Shown piece by piece: positions 22,099 to 33,359 of a stretch of 64,000 nt of DNA. A program made the position numbers and the translations under genes. Location of the stretch: the NCBI GenBank assembly GCA_964017235.1, contig OZ024939.1, positions 42,758,241 to 42,822,240 on the forward strand, read 5' to 3'. Source of the stretch: Sabellastarte sp. h YS-2021 (lineage: Eukaryota > Annelida > Polychaeta > Sabellida > Sabellidae). Every line of letters starts with the position of its first letter. Position 1 is the stretch's first letter. The notes under the pieces were generated by a model, which made no database searches, was not told the origin of the DNA, and saw only the letters and a list, made by a program, of their open reading frames with translations.

Positions 22099-22209
22099 GG
22101 GCAATATTGTGATTTATGAAGCCCTTTTACAAGTGATATTGCCCTTGGGTTAACAGCCCTCGGGAAAAATCACTTGCCCGAGGGCTTCATAAATCATGAC
22201 ATTGCCCAG
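22099..22209. repeat. Foldback inverted repeat (111 bp)
   Basis: The start gggcaatattgtgatttatg and aagccc, and the end gggcttcataaatcatgacattgccc, are near-perfect inverted repeats. The loop holds a smaller gccctcggg/cccgagggc stem. This suggests a short MITE or a structured RNA-like foldback. Confidence 0.8.
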
Positions 22210-22319
22210 AGAAAGTGTTTCATTCTGTAAATACTGATGACTTTTAAAGATTTTTTTGTCTTTTGAATATTGCTTCGTAAGAGAAAGAGAAAGCATGCCA
22301 ATGAGCATTAATGATTTTG

Positions 22320-22975
22320 TCGAAATGACTATCTTCCCATGTTTACATAAATGTGCTTTTGTGTTTTATGCAGAAATTTAAGATGGCCACCAAAAATGGT
22401 GGAAAATGATTTTTAGGAAAGGTTGCCAGTTGACTCTCCAGGTACACTGTGGGTCAAAAATTTTGCCGAAATCGCACTGTATCTAAGATAAAGACAATTT
22501 TTGCATTCACACAGAAATGGCAGGATACGATTTTGAGCCAAAAGTGGCCAATGACTCTGCGGAGACCCTGCGGGCCAAAAATTTCTCTGAAATCGTTCTA
22601 TTTCACACCTTTTCTGAGATATTAAAGATTTTTTCATTTTCATTGTGGCATTTAGCTAATTGTTCATAAGTCGGCCACTTTGTATCAGATCACTTCCATG
22701 CAAGCGTTAATGATTTCTAGATATCAACATAGCAAACCTACTTGCCAATTTTCATGTTTTGGTCGTGTGACTTCTCTGATTGGTTCAAATGTCATGACAC
22801 CATATTCAGAAATTTTTCCCAGGACTACTGCATAAATGTAGCAAATTTGAAGAGAACTTGCCCAGTGGTTATTGAGCTATCGGAAATAGAAAATGAGGGA
22901 GCAGGTGGAGCCACATTCTCTCCCCTCTCCCCTAAATACAAACAAATGTTTCTTGTAGGATGTTTACTAAAGTAA
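22320..22975 (+). mobile_element. Decayed fragment of the hairpin-ended satellite element family
   Basis: It holds aagatggccaccaaaaatgg, acactgtgggtcaaaaattttgccg and gcgggccaaaaatttctctg units. The family's unique 3' domain follows (tggtcgtgtgacttctctgattggtt), and it ends in acaaacaaatgtttcttgtaggatg. The terminal hairpin is mutated and the left end is lost. Confidence 0.7.
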
Positions 22976-22979
22976 ATGG

Positions 22980-24500
22980 TATTTATATGGACAGATTAAT
23001 TTTCATTGAATAGCATTTTCTTTTAAAGAATGGGTCCTCAACATGAGTCAAGTGCACAAGGATGGTTACTCAAGGCCATTTTTATTCACCCTTACAACCC
23101 TAGTGAAAAATAACTGTAAGAATACACAAGTCATAATTTACAACAATAATGTAAGTGTATAATGAAGTGAGTAGTTATTTTTAAAGTGAAATGTGACACG
23201 TTTCACCACTTTTTTTTGTTGAGGGGAGGGTTTTGGTATTTGTACCATTCAAACCACTACAGTTTCACTTAATGGAATTTGTGTGGTTTGTTTAAAGGTA
23301 CCTGATGCTGATTCTCAGAATTTATAAGTTCTTTTAAGTTCTCATGTTAAAATATAAGGTTCATCAATTTCACAAGCATTTTTTTCAAAGTGTTATAACC
23401 ATTATCATTTTGGAACTCCCTCTCCATATATAACATCTATTATTATCCACCACAAGGTGCTGCTTTGCCTTTCTCTGTATTTAAATTTAATGGGTAAGCC
23501 AGTAAATGGTATGTACCTTGATACTAAATATATGCAATATAGCCAAAACAAAATATAAAACCTATTTACTTGATGGTTGTAGCTTATATATTTAATGCCG
23601 ATTAACTAATTTTGTTACAATTTACAGAAAAGAAATAAGAATTAAAATATATCTATGAATATATATTGATACTCTAAAAGCCTAGATATATAAAACCATT
23701 TTTGCTGTCTGATTTGACCTAAAAATCCATTTCAATTAAGTTATATAAACATATCAGAGAGCACCTGTGAATCATTATCCGGGTGATTTTAAAAAGGTCT
23801 AACATATATGTCAAAGGAATTTTTTTGGTAATTTTGATATTGGGCGATATTGAAGTGGGCCTCAGTATTTTGCTCAAAGAAATAGATTGGTGGCCTGAGA
23901 CTAAAAATACTTAAGAGCTTGAAACCAGTTTGTAAATTATTCCAAATATATTTCATCTACCTGGAGTAGCTCATTTGCCTTGCATTTCCATGCAGATGCA
24001 TAGAATTACCCTTAGTCCAAAATATTTCAGTCCAAGTCTCAGATTCCTTATGAATATCAAGTTAAACTATCAGACATACCCATCAACAAGTGAGAAATTT
24101 AATATGACAAAGTTGCATCGTCCAAAGTCCAAATGGTTCAATCAACAAGTTAAGAATGCTACATTATACTCCTGTTGTGTCACAGTGTATGATATTCAAC
24201 TCTATGAGAATATATATGTTACTCAATCTTGCTGTCAAGTCAACACTTAAAATAGCTAGTATCTGAAGATTGAAAGTATGCACTAAATTGAATTAATAAT
24301 CAACTGAGCAAAAAGAAAGAGAGAAACATATTTTTTATAACTAAGTGAATTTATTTACATGTGATATCATTTATAGTTAAGTAGGACTAAGATGAATTCT
24401 AAAAGCACAAACCATAGCTTCTTTGAATAATCTTTAAACAGAACTATAACTGAAAATAATAAAGTTCAAGGAAACTGGTTTTATGCAGTCACCATAGATT
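22980..24500. other. Intergenic AT-rich sequence
   Basis: I saw no conserved coding signal, tandem array or element ends. A polypyrimidine/G-rich tract lies near 23208-23235. Confidence 0.4.
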
Positions 24501-24534
24501 ACCCAGCAGGCACAGACCTTTAAAACATGGTGAT

Positions 24535-24880
24535 TTAGTGTTGAAAATCGATCCTGAGATTGATGTACACTTTTTAACACTACATAAAGTTAGTTTCCTG
24601 ACATGAAAACTTAGTCATATTTAGACATAAAATACTGGTGATTTAGCTTTGAAAATTGATACTGACATATTTTCAACACTAAATCTAAGTTAGATTTCTG
24701 ACATGAAAGGTAGTCATGTTTCACAAGAATAATTAACACTAAATCTTGTTTAGATTTCCAACACGAAAAAGTAGTTATGTTTTGGACAAGAAATCTTGAT
24801 GATGTAGGTTTGAAAATTGATCCCAAAATTGGTGTCCACATTTTCAACAGTATATCAATATGGGAAAATGTATGACATGA
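24535..24880. repeat. Degenerate tandem repeat, roughly 100-bp units
   Basis: Units share ttgaaaattgatcc, acattttcaacactaaatc and ttctgacatgaaa. Copies are visible near 24540, 24645, 24735 and 24810. Confidence 0.65.
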
Positions 24881-25539
24881 GTATGTTACCTTCCCCAAAA
24901 GTGATGAGATTTTCAAAAAATAATAATAAAAATTGTGCTATAGCTAGGTAATTTTGATTCATCCTTCTTAGGTCTTACATTGTCATTTTAAAATTTGTGT
25001 GTTTTACCTCAAATAGAAAGTCTTATTAGTTAGTAAGTAAATTACTCAATATCTACGATGTATTTGGCTATGAAATTATCACAAAATTTCACATATTTTG
25101 TGCTTTAATAGTAGCTCCAGTCTCAAAGGATAACAATCAAACTGGATATCATTTTAAAATTAAATTTCCATAACAAAAACTACCCTTGTAAAAACTACCC
25201 TTTCTAATATATAATATTTACTTCATCTGCAATTAAAAGTAGCATTGGTGAATCATCAAAATAATTAGTATGTAATGAATACAGGCCTATTTATAAAATC
25301 TATGTTCTATAGTCACTCCTATGTACAAGACAAATATATTTAGATAGAATAAGAAAATCACTAGCCAAAAGTAGCTAGTACATTTTATCACTCTGAGAAC
25401 ACAATATCTCTGTGGTGTCATGGGGTTCACATATTTATCTTATCAGTACTCCTCATTGTATTAAGTTCTAGGTCTGTGACTAAAACGAATTACTGACTGA
25501 ACCACACAATAAGAAGTGTTTTCTCTTTTTCCCTTGCAT

Positions 25540-25950
25540 GATGTGGGCTTGTGTATAGCTAGGCCCACTCTGCACTTTACTGATGTGTCCAACAAGATTC
25601 ATAAACTCACTAAATTACCAAAACATGTTAGTGAATCGAGTGACATAGTATCTCTAATCACTTGCAAAAAGTGTAAGAAATACTATGTGGGTGAAACAGG
25701 GCATGCATTCAGATCAAGAATGTATGAACACATTCTCTCAGTAAAAAAACCAAAGGAAAACAGAATAACCCCAGTGTCTAAACATTTCACAGACAAGGGA
25801 CATTCTGTTAATGATTTGAGATTCTCAATTCTGGAATGGTGTTCTCTAAAATACAACACACTTAATCTTGAGCACAGAAAAAAGTGTGAAAAGTGGTGGA
25901 TGTGGAATATTGGAGCAATACATCCAGTTGGCATTAACCAATTTATTTAG
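25540..25950 (+). CDS. Penelope-like element GIY-YIG endonuclease domain (5'-truncated, open)
   Basis: This reading frame of about 135 codons ends in TAG at 25948-25950. It carries Cys-Lys-Lys-Cys, Lys-Tyr-Tyr-Val-Gly-Glu-Thr-Gly, Arg-Ser-Arg-Met-Tyr-Glu-His, then His-Phe-Thr-Asp-Lys-Gly-His, and closes with Pro-Val-Gly-Ile-Asn. The GIY-YIG core plus a CCHH zinc-binding set is typical of the C-terminal endonuclease of Penelope-like retroelements, which nicks DNA for target-primed reverse transcription. The reverse-transcriptase part is absent upstream, and no intact start codon context is obvious. It is probably a 5'-truncated insertion with its 3' end still undamaged, hence fairly young; a captured host domain is the alternative. 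Confidence 0.78.
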   Translation, partial: DVGLCIARPTLHFTDVSNKIHKLTKLPKHVSESSDIVSLITCKKCKKYYVGETGHAFRSRMYEHILSVKKPKENRITPVSKHFTDKGHSVNDLRFSILEWCSLKYNTLNLEHRKKCEKWWMWNIGAIHPVGINQFI

Positions 25951-26324
25951 CTGTATATCATTTTTAGCATTCATTCACACTCAGAATGCTAGTTTTTCTT
26001 GTTTTATTTCTCAGATGATATCAGCTGAATAATCAGAGTAACTTAAATGGACCCCTACACAGTTAGCAGTGGGCCATATTAAAAAATTGCCTAAAAATTT
26101 ATAAAAATTCAAATAAAAATTTTGACGCGATTTTTTGCCTATGTGATGTAATTGAGACTGTCCGTGATGTATTATGTAGTCACAGACACCATTACGTCAA
26201 AACCATAGCTACCATTCACTTCGTGCTACAGTAGGCCTGGAGTAGTATAGTCATTGCACAAAGCCTAGTTATTTTACTATTTGAAGAAAAATAAATAGTA
26301 AAATTGCTGCAATTAGTGTTCAAA

Positions 26325-27264
26325 ATGGATAAGCAAAATACATCTGTGGCATTTGCGAGGAGGCTTACACTAGAAATGCAAGCCTAAGGTGCCATAGGCA
26401 AAATGTTCATTTGAATAATTCATATAATTGTCTTACTTGCCCAAAAAAATTCAAGAGACAGGAAGACTTGGGTAAACATGCAAAAGTCTGCCTAAAAGAA
26501 AAACTTGATGCTGAGGAGCCGAAAAATCAGCCATTCAGCCATCTGAATCAACCAAATAGGCAACAGGTTAGCCTAGATGTGGTTAGGGGTGACCTTGAAA
26601 TCAGTGATTCTGAAGACGAGTCTGATCCAGTAATAGACATTATGACTCAATACCTAAACAGTCAGTTACTAGGACACCACACTAGGAAACAAACACAGAT
26701 TCAGTCAGAGTCCACACATGTTATAAAGCCACCAACACTGAGGCTTTAATAGTTATTAGCCCAGATGAATTGATCAAGTTCCAGGATGGACTAACCATAG
26801 CAACTTTCAAGGAATCTCTTAAAATATTTGTGGAAACATTAAATTCCAAAATAGTCATGAGCAAGCCCAATTTAGAGTGCCCACCAGAACCCACCTCGCA
26901 GATTGGCTTATTAAAAGTACAACCAACTAGTAGTAAAGCTAATCAATTCACAGTGCCTCGCATGAAGACAGTTATTCCAGACAGCACTGAAATTATCCTA
27001 TCAGATTCAGATAGTGATGATCAGGAACAACCCACCACCAGTAGAGCTAATCACCTCCAAATGTCTCCCAGGGAGAAACCCTGTGCTGACACAGATGAAA
27101 TAGTCCTGTCAGATTCAGACAGCGACAGTGAAAATCAGGAACTTATCAGAATGTGCAGTAGGAAACCTACATGCCCCATCATGTTTATTCCCAAGGCTAA
27201 AAGAGATGAACTAAAGGCCAGGATTCTTGATTTTCCACGTTGTTCAAAAACCAAGAACAATTAA
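26325..27264 (+). CDS. Candidate zinc-finger protein with acidic SUMO-interaction-like tail (two frame changes)
   Basis: I do not recognise the family. An ATG at 26325 leads into a frame that must shift by one base near 26333 to read a C2H2 finger (Cys-Gly-Ile-Cys...His-Arg-Gln-Asn-Val-His, 26345-26407). A second, C2HC-type finger follows (Cys-Leu-Thr-Cys...His-Ala-Lys-Val-Cys). The frame stops at 26749, while an overlapping frame (open from at least 26701) continues to TAA at 27262-27264. The tail holds three acidic motifs of SUMO-interaction type: Leu-Glu-Ile-Ser-Asp-Ser, Glu-Ile-Ile-Leu-Ser-Asp-Ser-Asp-Ser-Asp and Glu-Ile-Val-Leu-Ser-Asp-Ser-Asp-Ser-Asp. An AATAAA at 27264-27269 overlaps the stop. 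It may be a pseudogene, a gene with short introns, or mobile-element cargo; a nuclear SUMO-binding role is inference only. Confidence 0.5.
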
Positions 27265-27269
27265 ATAAA
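27264..27269 (+). terminator. Polyadenylation signal for the zinc-finger candidate
   Basis: A perfect aataaa overlaps the last base of the stop codon, with an A/T-rich tract following. That would give an extremely short 3' UTR. Confidence 0.4.
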
Positions 27270-27902
27270 ACTAGATAAATATGAACAATAATATTTTATT
27301 TAGTACCTATACACCATATTGCAACAATGTTATTTATACACATAATATCAAATTTACTATGTAATAAATAATAACTTGAGCATATTTGTTTTATAATCTA
27401 AGCATAATAAGCCTAGACTAGATCCATATTAGTCATATTTTCACATATATGTGTCTTTTGTCATTTTAATGTCTCCACCATATTAAAAAATTATAAAAGA
27501 AAATAGTATTTATCTTTGTGTTTTAATATGAATAGACATACCCACTAGTGATATCACTAGAAATGCAGCCTCAACACTTACCTTTGACTCATCCAGACTC
27601 ACCATAGTCGCATGAATCTCCGCCTGTCAAATATTAATCCAGTGCTCTAAGTGTTGGCCTGAACTTCTAAGTCTGATTGACAGTCCAAATATCCAGTAAA
27701 GAGTGTAAATAACACTATGGATAATGCACCTTAAGACTCTCATAATATAAAAAGACTGTTGGGTAATTTTAGAAAAAAGTTCCAAGTTTTAAAGGTGACA
27801 AACACAACATTACCACCCATCTTTTCACGCAATAAATGATGAATAGGCCATTCTAAGATATCAATTAGATATAAAATTGATTATTAAGAAACTTCCTAAA
27901 TA

Positions 27903-28269
27903 CACTGAAAATGGCTGACAAATATTAATTTGTCATTTATTTGTCAAAATGGTGCCTAAAACAACAAACTTCTTAAATGACAAATTTAAACTTGTCATTT
28001 TCTTGTTAAACAAATTAACTGACAAACTTATGAGAAGAAAATAACCCTGATAGTCCAATTAATTTGTCATTTTAGGCATCTGTTTATTGGTGACATTCTT
28101 ATGAAATTAATTTTAAGTGCACTAATTTTCTTGTCATAAGCTTTCAAGTAATATGACCTATAATTTATCAACATTTGACTATCATTCAACAAGAAAATGG
28201 CATATAAATTTGTCATTAAGGAAACTTGTTGTTTTAGGCACCATTTTGACATATTAAGGATTTTCAGTG
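27903..28269. mobile_element. TA-flanked MITE with long inverted repeats (about 367 bp)
   Basis: The left end cactgaaaat and the right end attttcagtg lie between TA dinucleotides. Subterminal sequence is also inverted: gtcaaaatggtgcctaaaac with acaacaaactt on the left, and its reverse complement near 28220-28250. TA target duplication suggests a Tc1/mariner-derived element. No transposase is present. Confidence 0.8.
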
Positions 28270-28339
28270 TATCCTTAGATTATCAAGTCTAACATAAACT
28301 TACCTTCTGGACATAATGTGCAACATGCACCTAAATAGT

Positions 28340-28392
28340 AGTGTTGCATATGCACCTGCACCGGTGCAATGAACCGGTGCAATTGCACCACT
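28340..28392. repeat. Short palindrome cluster with tgcaccggtgca
   Basis: Within about 50 bp lie tgcacctgcaccggtgcaat and gaaccggtgcaattgcacca, overlapping dyads that could form several alternative hairpins. Confidence 0.6.
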
Positions 28393-28843
28393 AGAAAAGT
28401 ACTTCAGGGCTGAAACTTGGTTAAATCTCCAGCTTCTGATGAGACAACTCACCTGATTGTCGAAATACAGTTGTGTGTTATAAAACATAACAGTATAACA
28501 GTATAAGGCCTAACTAATAATAATAATAAGTGAACTAGTAGTAGTGACTGACACACATTTATACCTGTGTTTTGTATTCTATGAAAATCTATGTAATTTA
28601 TGGTCCAACCAGTGTGTCCTTCTACTGCAGTTAAGTTCTAGTGGAATTGTAACATCAAGCCTAACAAAATATAAAATAACTTAATAAAGGTCCTGAAACC
28701 AGCTTAAAATCATAAAATAACAATGTTCATGATTTGCGTTTGCGGCTTGAATTCATATACAGTGATAACACAGTAAGTGTATATAAGTTCTACAATCATT
28801 GTTGCGGTTGTTTATTGATTTTGAGCTTTCCAAGTATACCTTT

Positions 28844-28866
28844 CACTTTTGCGTAACGCAAAAGTG
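28844..28866. repeat. Perfect 11-bp inverted repeat with 1-nt centre
   Basis: cacttttgcgt, one A, then acgcaaaagtg. It is a compact dyad in otherwise AT-rich intergenic DNA; function unknown. Confidence 0.8.
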
Positions 28867-29070
28867 GCCATGTCAAACGAAGCCAAAAACCACTGCTAGA
28901 GCTGTTTTAGTGCTTTTTGTTGGAATCTCATGTTGAAAACCACTTTTCACGTTTTTTAAATGGCTGAATTATTGCTAAGTTAGCCCTGGTTCACAATTCC
29001 AAACCAAACTGCAAGCCCATACACTTGTTACAATACTCAATGATTTTGGGGTTCCTTCTCACCAAGTTTT

Positions 29071-29318
29071 TTTGGGGGGGCCACGGTGGCAGAGTGGTAA
29101 CAATCTTACCTCCCACCTCTGAGATCGGAGTTCAATTCCTGGCCTGACCTCAAGTGGGAAAGCTGGTAGTTGCTTGCCGTTGGTCAGCAGTTTACAGTAC
29201 AAAATCTTGCCCAACTGTATATACTGGTTTCCTCTGCCAATAAAACTCCCCCGTCATGATATGACATATATAATGTGTTTAAAGCAACTTTAAAACCCAA
29301 ATAAATATATAAATAAAA
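29071..29318 (+). mobile_element. Full-length tRNA-derived SINE with 15-bp target duplication
   Basis: The tRNA-like head has gccacggtggcagagtggta (A box) and ggagttcaattcc (B box). A unique body follows, ending in aaataaatatataaataaaa. The direct repeat ttctcaccaagtttt lies at 29056-29070 and 29319-29333. This is the best-preserved of five copies in the window and defines the family. Confidence 0.9.
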
Positions 29319-29333
29319 TTCTCACCAAGTTTT

Positions 29334-30640
29334 GATATTGATGAAACTCTTTTAGCTTTCCATATTGATCAATATTAAATATTGCTTCAGGTCATTAAAT
29401 ACATCACTTTAAAGTCTTTTTATAAAATATTTTACTCATTACAGCTTCCATAACGCATCTAATGCAACTTTTAAATAGATCATATAAGATGTAATTTAAG
29501 ATTTATTATGTTTAGTAATTATAAATAACAAAACCTTAGAGAAAAGATTTCTACCAACAGCTCTGTTTATGTGACTTATTAGCTTATAATATATGCTTCC
29601 AATTAGCCAACTGACCCAACTGTAATTTGTCTTTAGAGATGAAACTATTATCTCTTCTGTTATAAACAAAACAAATATAACATATTAATTAATTAATGCT
29701 CAATTATAGGAGAGGGTTATTGTGATCAGTTTGTGTCTGTCTTTCTGTCTGTGCACCCTTTTGCCCTTGTGGTGACCCAGCAGATATGTCAAGCCTTCCA
29801 AATAGCCTGTTAACCCTACAGATTGACCAAATCAATATAAAGCCTCGCATTGTGTTCAGATTTGTATTAGGTTATTAGCAAACTGTCACTAACATTAACT
29901 CCTGTTGTTAAAGGGACAAATTTGTGGTGTATTAAGAATTTCACAGCAAATTTAACAATGAATATTTACTTTAAAATATATCAAATTCAACCGATAATTC
30001 ACAAAATAAGACAAAATATCACCAATAAACCCTCTATATATAGCAATAGTATTTACTCGAATTAATCAGCTAGAATACTGTAGCAGACCGTATGTGAGAT
30101 ACCGTAGCCGTATTTAGCTCTAGAACTTGCGAAAAACAGCGCATTAAAGCTTAAATTCATCTTATTTTATTTTATCCTCATGATATTTGGTGTTTTATGC
30201 GGCAGTTAGGTTATATTTGTATGAATCAATGAATCATCTGTGATTAAGGAGATTTGTGATGTCATAGGGATATGGTGGTAAATTTATTTTATCCGCGAAT
30301 ATCGTCCACGAATAATCAGCTATAAAATGTACTTTAGGGCCACAATTTTCACATAAGACTTGTTGCATTAATTTTTCCTCATTATTTGTTCCTTTTTGAT
30401 ACTGAAATGGCATATTTTTCATAACTGAAACTAAAATAAGGTTTAGATATGCTTATGTATGAAACTGAACCAGAATAACCCTGAAGGGCAGAGGGAATGC
30501 TATATAAGGAGAGCAACAGCCAGAATTGCTAGAATTCAGAAGTGAATTCAAGGAGTGAGCATAGCCGGGAGAACGAAAACCAACTACTTCCTTCAACTGT
30601 AAGTGGGTTAAGCATCCAGAATTGAATGCTAACTTCACTG
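29334..30640. other. Intergenic sequence without recognised gene
   Basis: AT-rich. A TATA-like ctatataagg at 30500-30509 is the only promoter-like motif, and no coding exon follows it convincingly. Confidence 0.35.
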
Positions 30641-30649
30641 TTTAGTGCT

Positions 30650-31140
30650 AGGCCCCCAGTGTTGAATACTATAGACTGCATAGCCGGCTGTAGCCGCATA
30701 AGAGCCAGCCACATAGCTGGGAATCTTCTAAGCATATTGTTTAGCCACCAGTACCCACATATAGCTGCCGTAGCCATACAAGAGTTGTTCAAATAACCAG
30801 ACATACCCAAATCGCCATCTTTAGCCACAATAGTTGCATAAGCTGGCTATAGCCGCATAAGAGCCAGCAACATAGCCGGGCATATTCTCACCAGTGTTCT
30901 TTAGCCACATAGCTGCATATAGCCACCTATAATAACAGAATAGTTGTCCAGATAGCCATACATTACTGAGTTGCCATCTTTAGCCGCAACTAAATCCGGC
31001 TATAGCCACATAAGAGCCAGCCACATTGCCAGGAATCTTCTAGGAACTGTCTTCGGCCAGAGTAGCCAGCTGTAACCACCGAAGAGCCGCCCAGATAGCC
31101 GGGCATCCCCTAAGAGTCGTCTTTAGCCACAAATAGTCAT
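30650..31140. repeat. Degenerate tandem repeat rich in tagccg, period about 150 bp
   Basis: The phrase agccgcataagagccagc recurs near 30690, 30850, 31005 and (degraded) 31075, interspersed with many tagccac/tagccg hexamers. Open frames here are repeat shadows. Confidence 0.75.
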
Positions 31141-31969
31141 CACATCTTATATACTTTAACTTTGTAATTTATGCTAGTATATTGCAGTATATAGTTGATT
31201 TCAGGAAACTTACCTGTATTGTATGATTTTTGATATTACACATATAAATCATTTGGTTTGAATAAATATACACTGTATAGTTAAAATTCCTGCTTGCTTT
31301 CTCTTTTCTTCCACCCTATTTCTTTCTTTGAACATCTTAAACATCATTTTGGATTTTGCCTCTTTGGATTATGCTTCACCCCATTTGGAACTGTTGAGGA
31401 TCCATGAGACGTGAGTTCAGGAGTGCATCCGTCTGTGAACACTTGGAATACTAAATCCTGGAAGGTGTTCGAGCACCATAAGAGACGTCCTAGAAGTGCT
31501 GTTTAGATTCAGAAGTGAATCTGTAAATTATAGTGATTGCAAGGAAATCTGGCGTCAGTTGTGATCACTGATAGGAACATCTAAAGCTCGGGTCCATCAC
31601 AATACAAATTAGCTTTCAATTAGTGCACAACTAACCAATTGTCTAATATTTGGTTTAATAAAAATACCATTTATCTCTAGTCACTGTTTCTAAGTGCCTA
31701 AAGTACTATATGACGGTGTAACACTGTAATGACGTCAGTCCACATTTGTGACGTATGCTAGTGATCGCCATTATAACCATCTCTGCACCGTGACAAATAT
31801 ATGTAAATATAAGGCACTCTGTTGCCTCCTATTGATGGATATTTGAATTAAAAGGTTTGACAATAAGCTTATTTTATTTTACTGGTAAAAAGCACTAGAT
31901 TTCTAACACTGTATATATTATATTTTATAAAACGTTTGCAGTGGGCGATAATGCACCGCATTTACACTA

Positions 31970-33250
31970 GCAGAGTGGAGTAGGCATGTAGGGAAGAAGT
32001 GTGGCAGGGGTTGGTCCCACTGTACCACTATGGAAGAACTAGCGAGGAGGTAGGCAAGAAATCTGGTAGGAATGGATCTCATTGTGCCACCAGGGACAAA
32101 TTTGTTTGTAGGAAAAAACTTTGGTCCCGCTGTGCCACTAGGGACGAAATTTTGAAGTAGGAAAGAACTAGGGCATAAATGGGTCCCACTGTGCCACTAA
32201 GGATGAATTTGCATGTAGTTAGGAAGTTTGGCAGGGGTTGGTCCCACTGTACCACTGGGGAAGAAGTAGCAAGGAGGCAGGTCCCACTGTACCACTAGGG
32301 AATAAATTGTGAAGTAAGGAAGAACTAGGGCAAGGATGTGCCACCAGGGATGAAATTGCATGTAGGGAAGAAGTTTGGCAGGGGTGGGGCCCACTGTACC
32401 ACTAGGAGGAACTAGAGAGGAGGCAGGTCCCACTGTACCACTAGGGAATAAATTGTGAAGTAAGAAAGAACTAGGGCAAGGATGTGCCACCAGGGATGAA
32501 ATTGCATGTATGGAAGAAGTTTTGCAGGAATGGGTCCCACTGTGTCACTAGGGACGAATTTGTATGTGGGGAAGAAGATGGGCAGGGCTGGGTCCAACTG
32601 TACCACTGGGGAAGAAATACCAAAAGGCAGGTCCCACTGTACCACTAGAAGGAGCTTAGCATTCACCCGTTTAGTAGGGAAGAACTAGAGAGGAGGCAGG
32701 TCCCACTGTGCCACTAGGGAAGAACTAAAGAGGAGGCAGTTCCCACTGTACCACTAGGGAAGAAATACCAAGCACGCAGGTTCCACTGTACCACTAGGGA
32801 AGAAGTAGAGAGGAGGCAGGTCCCACTATGCCACTGGGGAAGAACTAGAGAGGAGGCAGCTCCCACTGTGCCACTAGGGAAGAATTAGAGAGGAAGCACT
32901 TCCCACTCTACCACTAGGGAAGAAACACCAAGGAGGCAGGTCCCACTGTACCACTAGGGAGGACCTAGAGAGGAGGCAGGTCCCACTGTACCACTAGGAA
33001 AGAACTATACAAGAGGCAGGTCCCACTGTGCCACTGAGGAAGATCTAGAGAGGAGGCAGGTCCCACTGTGCCACTAGGGAAGAACTAGAGAGGAGGCAGT
33101 TCTCACTGTACCACTAGGGAAGAAATACCAAGGAGGCAGGTCCCACTGCACCACTAGGGAAGAAGTAGAGAGGAGGCAGGTCCCACTGTGCCACTATGGA
33201 AGAACTAGAGAGGAGGCAGGTCCCACTGTGCAACTAGGAAAGAACTAGAA
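31970..33250. repeat. Minisatellite, ggtcccactgtgccactaggga units
   Basis: From about 32680 to 33245 the unit is about 40 bp (gaggcaggtcccactgtrcc, then actagggaagaactagaga), with over a dozen copies. From 31970 to 32680 it expands into longer mixed units with spacers such as gatgaaattgcatgtaggga. Single degenerate units persist to about 33350. Confidence 0.93.
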
Positions 33251-33359
33251 CTATTTTCAATGAAATAATTATTGCTCTTTACTGGGTCTCACTGTGCCAC
33301 TTGATGTTTGTTAAATGGGTCTCACTGTACCACTGGCTCTACCACTGTACTCACTGTAT

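Noticed and set aside
29721-31601. Possible solo LTR (tgtgat...atcaca ends, TATA-like box at 30500, AATAAA-like near 31261)
   Set aside because: No target duplication at the ends, no primer-binding site or polypurine tract beside it, and the interior is a tagccg tandem repeat.
32197-32688. Open frames on both strands in the minisatellite
   Set aside because: Peptides are periodic translations of the tcccactgt repeat.
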